From: Planctomycetaceae bacterium
Lineage (GTDB): Bacteria; Planctomycetota; Phycisphaerae; Phycisphaerales; SM1A02
DNA length: 64,000 nt
Assembly: GCA_021297795.1 (NCBI GenBank)
Contig: JAJTGL010000005.1
Location: 1-64,000 of the forward strand
Direction: 5' to 3'
In this document: one piece after another, positions 8,880 to 17,014 of the stretch
How positions within the stretch are numbered: position 1 is the stretch's first letter
Layout: each line of letters opens with the position of its first letter
Made by a program: the position numbers and the translations under genes
Notes under the pieces: model-generated
The model's database searches: none
The model's input: the letters and a program-made list of their open reading frames with translations, nothing else
What the model was told of the DNA's origin: nothing

Positions 8880-11800
8880 GTGTCCGAGTTCCGCGCGCTC
8901 TTCTCCCGCCTCGACGAGGCGCTGCCTGCGGATCGCCGCGACCTCAGGGCTCGGCTCGCCGGACTCGACAAGCGCGCGCGCGCGGGCAAGCCCGTCGATC
9001 CACGCGCCCTTGCCGCGGTCGAGCAGGCGCTCGAGAAGAGTGCCGCCGAACGCATCCGCCGACGCGCGCTCGTTCCGGCGGTCACCTATCCGGCCGACCT
9101 GCCGGTCACCGCGGCCTTGCCGGAGTTGCGCGCGGCGCTCGAGTCGGCGCAGGTCGTCGTCGTCGCCGGCGAGACGGGGTCCGGAAAGAGCACGCAGCTG
9201 CCGAAGCTCTGCCTCGAACTCGGTCGCGGAGTCGTCGGGCGCATCGGTCACACGCAGCCGCGTCGACTGGCTGCGCGCAGCGTCGCGCGTCGCATCGCGG
9301 ACGAACTCGGCGTGCGCGTCGGCGGCGTGGTCGGCGTGAAGGTGCGCTTCAACGACGAGACCGGTCGCGACACGCTCCTCAAGGTGATGACCGACGGCAT
9401 CCTGCTCGCCGAGACGAGGTCGGATCCCCGGCTCGAGGCCTACGACACCATCATCGTCGACGAGGCGCACGAGCGCAGCCTCAACATCGACTTCCTCCTC
9501 GGATACCTCAAGCGGCTGCTGCCGCGCAGGCCCGATCTCAAGGTGATCCTGACCAGCGCCACGATCGACGTCGCGCGGCTCTCCGCGCACTTCGGCGGCT
9601 GCCCCGTGGTCGAGGTCGCGGGCCGCTCGTATCCGATCGAGCACCGCTACCGGCCGCTCGAGAAGGACGACATCGACGAGGAGGATCCGCGCATGCTCGA
9701 TGCGATCGCCCGTGCGATCGACGAGATCGACGCGCACTTCGCGCCGAAGCCCGCCGACACGCTCGTGTTCCTCTCGGGCGAGCGCGAGATCCGCGAGGTG
9801 GCCGCGCATCTCGAGGGACATTTCCGCGCAAGGGGCGGCGCGGCGACCGAGATCCTCCCGCTCTTCGCGCGACAGGGGATCGAGGAGCAGGAGCGCATCT
9901 TCTCGCCGGGCCAGCGTCGGCGCGTGGTGCTGGCGACGAACGTCGCCGAGACCTCGCTGACCGTGCCGCGCATCCATGCGGTCGTCGATCCGGGGTACGC
10001 GCGCGTGCTCCGCTACAGCGCGAAGTCGCGCGTGCAGCGGCTGCCGGTCGAGAGGATCTCGCAGGCGAGCGCACGCCAGCGCGCCGGTCGCGCGGGACGC
10101 CTCGCGCCGGGCCTTGCGATCCGGCTCTACTCGGAGGCGGACCACGCGTCGCGCGGGGCGTTCACGCCGCCCGAGATCCTGCGCACGAACCTCGCGAGCG
10201 TGATCCTCCAGATGGATGCGCTCGGGCTCGGGAAGGCCGAGGACTTCCCGTTCGTCGATCCGCCGAGCGCGCGCATGCTCGCCGACGGGCGCGCGACGCT
10301 CGTCGAGCTCGGTGCCTCGACCATCGAGGGGCGGCTCACGGCGACGGGTCGCGCGATGAGTCTTCTGCCGCTCGATCCGCGGCTCTCGCGCATGCTGCTC
10401 GCGTCGGTCGACGAGCGCGTGGTCAACGAGATGCTGGTCGTCGCGGCGGGGCTTGCGATCCAGGATCCGCGCATGCGCCCGCAGGAGGCGCGCGACGCCG
10501 CGGACTTCGCGCACGCGCGCTTCACCGATCCGACGAGCGACTTCCTCACGTTCCTGCGGCTCTGGCGTGCGTGGCGCACCGAGACGCGCGACGCGGAGGG
10601 GAAGGAGTTCGGCTCGTCCGCCCGTCGGCGATGGTGCGAGAGGAACTGGCTGTCGCACCAGCGGATGCGCGAGTGGGTCGACACGGTGCAGCAGCTGCGC
10701 GAGCTGTTCGCGGAGCACTTCGAACTCAAGGTCGGCGAGGCCGGAGACGCGCCCGACTACGGGCGCTTCCACCGTGCGGTGATCGCGGGCTTCGTCTCGC
10801 ACATCGGGATGCGCACCGAGAAGGGCGAGTTCCGCGGCCCGATCGGTGGCTCCTCGCATGTGCCATCGCACGCGCCGCCGCATGGCTCTTCCGGCGGAAC
10901 CTCCGGGAGCGCGTCCGGAGGCGCCTCGGGCGGATCGTCCGGCGGGCCATCGGGCGCGCTCTTCGCGCTCCATCCGTCGAGCACGCTCGCGCGGCGCGCG
11001 CCGAACTGGGTGGTCGCGGCCGAACTGGTCGAGACCACGCGTCGCTACGCGCGGATCTGCGCGCGCATCCAGCCCGATTGGGTCGTGCGCGTCGCGCCGC
11101 ACGTCTGCACGCGCACGCGCTTCGAGCCGCACTTCATCGAGGCGACCGGACAGGTCTCGGCCTGGGAGCGGACGAGCTTCGGCGAACTGGTCCTGATCGC
11201 GAAGCACCGCGTCCCGTGGGGGCCGATCGATCCGGTCTCGGCGCGCGCGGTCTTCATCGCGGAAGGGCTCGTCGGCTATCGCGCGCGCACTGCGGGCGAG
11301 TTCCTCGAGCGAAACCGAGCCTTGCGCGAGCGGCTCGAGGAGGAGGAGGCGCGTGGCCGCCGGCGCGGGCAGATCCTCGAGGAGACGCGGGCGTTCGAGT
11401 TCTACGACGCGCGCGTTCCGGCGGACGTGCGCTCGACGCCGTCGTTCGAGGCGTGGCGTCGAGAGGCCGAGGCGAAGGATCACGACATCCTCGTGATGCG
11501 CGACGAGGATCTCCTCCGCGACGGGGCGGAACGGCCCGAACAGGGCGATTTCCCGCGCGAGATGGCGCTCGATGCGCTCGAGGTCCCGCTCGTCTACGCA
11601 CACGATCCCGACGACGCGCAGGACGGCGTCACCGCACGCATTCCGGTCGAGGCGCTGTCGCTCGTCGATGCCGAGCCCTTCGAATGGATGGTGCCGGGGC
11701 TCCTTCACGAGAAGATCGACGGACTCGTCCGCTCGCTGCCGAAGCACCTCCGCGTGCGTCTCTTTCCGATCGAGGAGGTCGTGGCCGGCGCGGTGGAGGC

Positions 11801-13004
11801 GCTCGAGTTCGGCAAGGGATCCCTGCGCAACCGGCTCGCGCGGCATCTCTCGACCGTCGCGGGCACCGAGATCACCGCGCGCGACTTCCGGACCGAACTC
11901 CTCGCGCCGCATCTCTCCATGCGCTTCGCCGTGATCGATGCCGACGGGCGCGAGCTGGGCGCGGGGCGCGACCTGCCCGCGCTGGTCGGTCGGTTCGGCG
12001 CCATCGGGCGCGACCGCCTGCGTGCGTCGATCGACGGCGCCACGGATCCCGTGGCGCGGCTCGAGCGTGCGTCGGTCGACGCGATGCCCGACGAGGGCGT
12101 GCCGGCGTCGATCCGCTACGCGCGCTCGGGCATCGCGCTCATGGGCTATCCCGCGCTCGTCGTCGAGGACGGCGGCAGGCGCGTGGCGCTCCGTGTCCTC
12201 GATGTCGAGAGCGCGGCGCTTCGCGCGCACGCGGCGGGCGTCGCGACGCTGGTCGCGCGCGAGATCGCCGAGGCCGTCGCCCATCACTTCGCCTACCACC
12301 CGCTCGCGGAGGAGCTGTGCTCGCTGCTCGCGCGCGCGGAGGTCGACGACGCGCCCGGCTTCGTCGGGCGCTGCGTCGCGCGTCATGCGGTCGGCGATGC
12401 GACCGTCGCCGCGCGCGAGCCCGCGGGGCTGCTGTCGGCGGTGCGCGCAGCCGAACGCGGGCTTGCCGATGCGGTCGCGTTCGCGATGCGAAAGATCCAC
12501 GGCGCGCTCGTCGCCGTCGAGGAGATCCTGGCGCGAACGCGGGGTGTCGTGGCTGATCCGAACGGCGAGCCGAAGGCGCGCATCCTCGCGCGGCTCGCCG
12601 GAGTGCTCAGCGGGACGGTGCCGATCGCGTCGGGCGGGCACGACCCGGGTGCCTCTCGCGATGGGCGAGATCCGTTGCCGCCGCTCCTCCGGCTCGAGGC
12701 CATCGCATGCGCCGACCGCGACGAGTTCGCGCAGCGCGCGCGGCTCGTCGCCATGCTGCTCGAGCGACTCGAGCGGTTGCGCGAGATCGGGCCCGCGCGC
12801 GACCGCGCGATCGACGACGAACTGGCGCCATGGCGTGCGCGGGCGGTTGCGGCGCTCCGGTCGCGTACGCGTCCGCTTGCCGAACTCGTGTCGATCGAGC
12901 GGCTTCTCGACGAGATCGAGATCAGCCGCTTCGCGCCGAAGATGCCGCGCACGTTTCCCGCGAGCGAAAAGCGCCTTGCCGCGCTTCTCGGCGACGAGAC
13001 GTGA
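8880..13004 (+). CDS. hrpA: ATP-dependent RNA helicase HrpA (DEAH box)
   Basis: The 1374-residue protein has the DEAH helicase order: Walker A GETGSGKST at residues 97-105, then HTQPRRLAAR, the DEAHERS box, the SAT motif III, TNVAETSLT and a QRAGRAGR motif VI. These are followed by the HA2/OB region and the long HrpA-specific C-terminal domain, close to the roughly 1300 residues of Escherichia coli HrpA. HrpA unwinds RNA and helps resolve stalled ribosomes. Near residues 660-690 it carries a Ser/Gly/His-rich insert that looks like a flexible linker. GTG 8880 aligns with the E. coli start and has a -10-like box nine bases upstream; ATG 8850 is the alternative. It diverges from tRNA-Val and converges on the FtsK-like gene with 27 bp between stops. 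Confidence 0.95.
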   Translation: MSEFRALFSRLDEALPADRRDLRARLAGLDKRARAGKPVDPRALAAVEQALEKSAAERIRRRALVPAVTYPADLPVTAALPELRAALESAQVVVVAGETGSGKSTQLPKLCLELGRGVVGRIGHTQPRRLAARSVARRIADELGVRVGGVVGVKVRFNDETGRDTLLKVMTDGILLAETRSDPRLEAYDTIIVDEAHERSLNIDFLLGYLKRLLPRRPDLKVILTSATIDVARLSAHFGGCPVVEVAGRSYPIEHRYRPLEKDDIDEEDPRMLDAIARAIDEIDAHFAPKPADTLVFLSGEREIREVAAHLEGHFRARGGAATEILPLFARQGIEEQERIFSPGQRRRVVLATNVAETSLTVPRIHAVVDPGYARVLRYSAKSRVQRLPVERISQASARQRAGRAGRLAPGLAIRLYSEADHASRGAFTPPEILRTNLASVILQMDALGLGKAEDFPFVDPPSARMLADGRATLVELGASTIEGRLTATGRAMSLLPLDPRLSRMLLASVDERVVNEMLVVAAGLAIQDPRMRPQEARDAADFAHARFTDPTSDFLTFLRLWRAWRTETRDAEGKEFGSSARRRWCERNWLSHQRMREWVDTVQQLRELFAEHFELKVGEAGDAPDYGRFHRAVIAGFVSHIGMRTEKGEFRGPIGGSSHVPSHAPPHGSSGGTSGSASGGASGGSSGGPSGALFALHPSSTLARRAPNWVVAAELVETTRRYARICARIQPDWVVRVAPHVCTRTRFEPHFIEATGQVSAWERTSFGELVLIAKHRVPWGPIDPVSARAVFIAEGLVGYRARTAGEFLERNRALRERLEEEEARGRRRGQILEETRAFEFYDARVPADVRSTPSFEAWRREAEAKDHDILVMRDEDLLRDGAERPEQGDFPREMALDALEVPLVYAHDPDDAQDGVTARIPVEALSLVDAEPFEWMVPGLLHEKIDGLVRSLPKHLRVRLFPIEEVVAGAVEALEFGKGSLRNRLARHLSTVAGTEITARDFRTELLAPHLSMRFAVIDADGRELGAGRDLPALVGRFGAIGRDRLRASIDGATDPVARLERASVDAMPDEGVPASIRYARSGIALMGYPALVVEDGGRRVALRVLDVESAALRAHAAGVATLVAREIAEAVAHHFAYHPLAEELCSLLARAEVDDAPGFVGRCVARHAVGDATVAAREPAGLLSAVRAAERGLADAVAFAMRKIHGALVAVEEILARTRGVVADPNGEPKARILARLAGVLSGTVPIASGGHDPGASRDGRDPLPPLLRLEAIACADRDEFAQRARLVAMLLERLERLREIGPARDRAIDDELAPWRARAVAALRSRTRPLAELVSIERLLDEIEISRFAPKMPRTFPASEKRLAALLGDET

Positions 13005-13031
13005 GCATCTGCTCGTGCGGCGGCGCGAGGA

Positions 13032-16000
13032 TCAGAGCGCGTACGGCCTGAACTTCTCCAGCAGTCCCAGCTCCTCGGAATGGAGGAGACCGCGGTTCGT
13101 GCCGAGGCGGCTCGCCGCCGGCGAATCGATGAGGCTGCTCGAGTCGGCCGGCGAGATCTGGTAGAGCACCTTCCAGTCGAACTCGCGCAAGGCGTTGCGA
13201 TCGAAGGATCGCTGGAGGTTCGCGAGCGTGTCGGCGACGACGAGCACGTGGACGCCCGAGACCGGGCCTTCGCGCACGATGCCGCCGAGCAGCTTGTCGG
13301 GCGATGGGGGCGCATCGCTCGCGCCGAAGGAGAAGTCGTCCTCGTTGCGCCGGAGCGACCGGTAGCGCTGCAGCTGATGGATCACGAGGAACCGTCGCGA
13401 ACGACCGGGGTTGTCGGCGCGCGCGGTGACGTCCTCGGCGATCTCGGCGAGCTTCGCCTCGATGTCCCGGTAGCCGACGATGTTCGCGTTGATCCCTCGG
13501 TCGCGCGCGAAGCGCTCGAGCGCGCCGTACTCGGGCGCGTCGGCGGGGGTGCCGTCGAAGAGGTCGATGGTGGCGTCGGAAGCCTCGGCCTTGATCGAGA
13601 GGAGGAACGCCGCCGCGGTCGCCACCGCCTGGTCGTCGCGCGGACTGATCGCGGCCACGTTGGCCCCGGCCGCCCGCGCGAGCCGCGCGCATGTCGGATC
13701 CTTGATCGCGACCGCCTCGCCCGCCCAGATCCGCACGTTGCCGCGCGGGTCGGGCTTCGCGTTGCCACGGGCGCCGGGATGCAGCGACATCGCGGCGCGC
13801 GCATCGCCCTCGAACACGATGCGCGGCAGCTGGTCGAAGCGGCCCTTCGCGCGCCGCTGCGTCTCGCCGAGCCAGTGGTCCCGTTTCTCGTCGGGGAGGA
13901 ACGCCACCTGGAAGGGCGAGTTGCCCTCGACGCGGCCGCCCGCATCGTTGTAGATCGCCTCGCCGGGCCGCGAGAGGAGCCGCGCGGCGAGGTTGTCGTC
14001 CGAGAGGATCAGCTGCGAGTCCGCCTCGCTGCACTGGAGCGCGATGCGCACGCCCATCTGGCCCATCGTGCTGCGCGCGAGCGAGTACGCGCCGCCGAGC
14101 GTCTGCGAGCCGAGGAGCGCGTGCATGCCGAACGCGCGGCCCTGGCGGACGAGGCGGTCGAGCAGCATCGACGCACCCTGCGAGACCCGGTCGTCGTCGA
14201 GGAAGAACTCCTGGAACTCGTCGATGACGAGCAGGATGCGCGGCATCCGCACCTCGGGGCGCGCCGCACGGAAGCTCGCGATGTCCTGGACGCCGGTCTC
14301 TCGGAAGAGTTCGCCGCGGCGCGAGAGCTCGCCGTCGAGACCCTCGAGGACCGAGAGACCGAACTCGCGGTCCGACTCGATCGCGACCGCGCGGGCGTGC
14401 GGGAGTTCGTTCTCGGCGTAGGTCTTGAACTCGACGCCCTTCTTGAAGTCGACGAGCCAGAGCTCGACCTCGTCGGGCGAGTACCAGGTGGCGAGGCCCG
14501 TGATGATCGCGTGGAGCAGCGTCGACTTGCCGGAGCCCGTCTTGCCGGCGATCAGCGCGTGCTGGCTCGTCCCCTCGCCAAGCAGGAACTGCTGGAGCCG
14601 CGTCGCGCCCGCGCGGCCGACCGGCACGCGCAGGTTGCGCGCGCTCGACAGCGACCAGAAGACGTCCGGCTTCGGAGCGATCGCGTCGAACGGCACCTCG
14701 ACGCGCGCGGCGGTCTTCGCATGGCGGCCAATCCGAGAGAGCATCGGGATCAGCGCCGCGTCGGCGGGCGCGGTGTCGAGGCGCAGTGGCAGCGAGCCGA
14801 TCTCGCCGGCGTGCATGCCGCCTGCGATCATGAACCGGGCGCGATCCTTGGGATCCGACCTGACCACGATCGAGGTCGCGGCCAGCTCGTCGGCCGAGAG
14901 GCCCTCGGGCAGCGGCGTCTTCGCGTCGCGCAGGATGATCGCGTGGACGCCGCAGCGCTGGCCCGCGCGCAGGATCGAATGCAGCCGCGCCGCGGCCTGC
15001 TCGCTGAAGCTCGTCGGGAAGTCGGCGCAGACGAGGAATCGGTAGGGCTCGGCGATCTCGCCCGCCGCGTCGTTGTAGGCGTCGATGTCCTCGAACTCGT
15101 TCCGGAGGTACTTCTGGATCACCGTCTCCATGTGCTCGGAGATGTCGGCGAGCCGCTGCTCGATCGCGCGTGGATCGGTCCAGATGCGTTCGCCGACGAG
15201 CTGCTCGAACTCGTCGCCGAGATGCATGAACGCCGCGAAGTTCTCGCCGAGCCCGACGGGATCGACGAAGGTGAAGCGCGCCTTCGAGGGCGGGATCGAC
15301 ACGAGGATGCGCGCGATGAGCGACTTCGCGGCGGCGATCGCCGCGTCGCGGTTCTCCGGAGTGGTCTCGATGACGAGGTTTCCGGTGCGCGGGAAGCCGA
15401 TGGCGGCCGGAACCTCGAACCGGTCGGGCATCTCGACCGCGAAGGCGGGATCCTTCGGCAGCCCGCCGGGGAGATCGCGCGGCGTGATCGTCAAAGTGCC
15501 GAAGCGGAACAACGGAGCCCGGTCGCGCGCGACGCCGCCGCGCTCGAAGTCGAACGCCGACCACGCGGCGTTCGAGTTCCGATCCTCCCGTTCGACCGCG
15601 GCGAGGGTGTCGCGGCAGTCGGAGGCGGTGCGAAGCCAGTGCTCGCGTGCGCCGCGCAGCCGCGCCTCCTCCTCGTCGGCGAGCGCGGTGGTCTCGCTCG
15701 CCGAACGCTCCATTTCCGACCGTTCCGCCTCGGCGGACTCGGCGTCGATGCGGGCGATCTCGCGGACGACTCCGTCGCGCGAGGTCGAGAGCGCTGTCTC
15801 GCAGGAATCGCGGGCCTCGGCGATCGCCGTCGCGGCGGCCGTCTCCACGCGTTCGCGTCGCCGGCGCAGCGCCTTCGGCACCTCCGCGATCGGCCCGTCG
15901 TACTTCGCGTGCGCCTCGCGCTCCTCGCGGACCTCGGTCTCGCGGAGCTTGATCTGGTTCGCCTCGCGCGCCGCGGCCTCCTCGCGCTCGGCCCGCTGCT

Positions 16001-16919
16001 TCGCGCGCTCGATCGCGGCGAGATCCGCCGAGAAGGGCGCCCAGACGCGCTTCATCGCGGTGTTGGAGATCCCGCGCAGCACGAGGAGGAGCACGATGAC
16101 GAGGACAAGCGCGGCACCGGCGCTGATCGAGGCAACGGGAATCCAGCGGTCCTTGTCGAACAGCGTGCTCGCGCCACCGATCACGCCCGCGCCGATGACG
16201 AGCGCGCCGGCGAGGAGGAACGGGGTCGGGCCGCTCAGCAGTCGGGCGGCGCGCGTCGAGAGCAACGTCTCGAGGTGCTCGTTCGCCCGGACGAGGAGCC
16301 CGGCCAGCTCCTGCTCCGCGGGGATCGCGGGTTCGGGAGAGGGATCGGGGTTCGAGGCCGGCACGGGCAGCCTGCAGCTGCGCAGATAGGACTTCGCGCG
16401 TTCCTCGAGCTCGGCCGCCTCCAGCATGGAGCGACGCAGACGTTCGGCGAGTTCACGGCCGCGCAGTCGCGCGGCCTCCTCGCCCGCCTCGCGCATCGCC
16501 TCGGCCATCAGCACGCCTTCCTCGAGTCCGCGCTTCAGCTTCACGAGCTCGGCCTCGTGGGTCGAGCGCAGTTCGTCGAGCTTCGCCTCCAGCTGTCCCT
16601 CGACGTTCGCGACGGTCTCGTCGCGTGTCGCGATCGCGGCGGTGTCGTGCGCCTCGGCATCGCTCCGCACGCGCTCCGAGCGATCGGTCCTCGACTGGCG
16701 GATCTGGGCGATCGTGCGCTCATGGGCGATGCGGGCCTTCTCGCGCTTCGCGCGCATGTCCGCCGTCACCTCGTCGATCACGCGCTGGCGCGCGAGCACA
16801 GCCTCGAGCAGCGTCCCGACGGTCCGGGCGAGGCCCGCGCCCGGGTCGCCATCACCGCGCCGCTTGAGATCGGCTGCAACCTCTCGATCGAACTCGGACG
16901 CCGTCGAACGCTCGCTCAT
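13032..16919 (-). CDS. FtsK/SpoIIIE-domain membrane ATPase with N-terminal coiled coil
   Basis: This 1295-residue protein starts with about 200 residues of charged coiled coil. Two membrane helices follow (about 217-278), then a second Glu/Arg coil (about 300-440). A FtsK/SpoIIIE motor carries Walker A AGKTGSGKST near residue 795, WLVDFKKG, and Walker B LLVIDEFQEFF near 896. A second motor-like region (about 1030-1295) keeps the fold pattern but has GANVAAISPRDDQ where a P-loop would be, so it probably cannot hydrolyse ATP. Tandem motors of this kind occur in type VII secretion EssC, but the long coils and absence of FHA or WXG100 neighbours argue against a simple EssC call. TACGCT lies seven bases before ATG 16919. 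Substrate unknown: DNA or protein. Confidence 0.8.
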   Translation of the reverse strand: MSERSTASEFDREVAADLKRRGDGDPGAGLARTVGTLLEAVLARQRVIDEVTADMRAKREKARIAHERTIAQIRQSRTDRSERVRSDAEAHDTAAIATRDETVANVEGQLEAKLDELRSTHEAELVKLKRGLEEGVLMAEAMREAGEEAARLRGRELAERLRRSMLEAAELEERAKSYLRSCRLPVPASNPDPSPEPAIPAEQELAGLLVRANEHLETLLSTRAARLLSGPTPFLLAGALVIGAGVIGGASTLFDKDRWIPVASISAGAALVLVIVLLLVLRGISNTAMKRVWAPFSADLAAIERAKQRAEREEAAAREANQIKLRETEVREEREAHAKYDGPIAEVPKALRRRRERVETAAATAIAEARDSCETALSTSRDGVVREIARIDAESAEAERSEMERSASETTALADEEEARLRGAREHWLRTASDCRDTLAAVEREDRNSNAAWSAFDFERGGVARDRAPLFRFGTLTITPRDLPGGLPKDPAFAVEMPDRFEVPAAIGFPRTGNLVIETTPENRDAAIAAAKSLIARILVSIPPSKARFTFVDPVGLGENFAAFMHLGDEFEQLVGERIWTDPRAIEQRLADISEHMETVIQKYLRNEFEDIDAYNDAAGEIAEPYRFLVCADFPTSFSEQAAARLHSILRAGQRCGVHAIILRDAKTPLPEGLSADELAATSIVVRSDPKDRARFMIAGGMHAGEIGSLPLRLDTAPADAALIPMLSRIGRHAKTAARVEVPFDAIAPKPDVFWSLSSARNLRVPVGRAGATRLQQFLLGEGTSQHALIAGKTGSGKSTLLHAIITGLATWYSPDEVELWLVDFKKGVEFKTYAENELPHARAVAIESDREFGLSVLEGLDGELSRRGELFRETGVQDIASFRAARPEVRMPRILLVIDEFQEFFLDDDRVSQGASMLLDRLVRQGRAFGMHALLGSQTLGGAYSLARSTMGQMGVRIALQCSEADSQLILSDDNLAARLLSRPGEAIYNDAGGRVEGNSPFQVAFLPDEKRDHWLGETQRRAKGRFDQLPRIVFEGDARAAMSLHPGARGNAKPDPRGNVRIWAGEAVAIKDPTCARLARAAGANVAAISPRDDQAVATAAAFLLSIKAEASDATIDLFDGTPADAPEYGALERFARDRGINANIVGYRDIEAKLAEIAEDVTARADNPGRSRRFLVIHQLQRYRSLRRNEDDFSFGASDAPPSPDKLLGGIVREGPVSGVHVLVVADTLANLQRSFDRNALREFDWKVLYQISPADSSSLIDSPAASRLGTNRGLLHSEELGLLEKFRPYAL

Positions 16920-16926
16920 GGCGCGG

Positions 16927-16932
16927 AGCGTA
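16927..16932 (-). promoter_or_regulatory. Extended -10-like box before the FtsK-like gene
   Basis: TGG followed by TACGCT on the minus strand, seven bases before ATG 16919. The predicted transcript is leaderless. Confidence 0.5.
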
Positions 16933-17014
16933 CCACGGGGCGTGTTCGACACGACGTCGGAGAAGTCCGTCGCGCATCGCGGCGTCGGGCTCGCGTCGGT
17001 CACGCACCCGGTCG

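Noticed and set aside
8850-8880. Earlier ATG start for hrpA
   Set aside because: It adds ten residues without similarity to HrpA and lies before the -10-like TATCGT; GTG 8880 matches the usual start.
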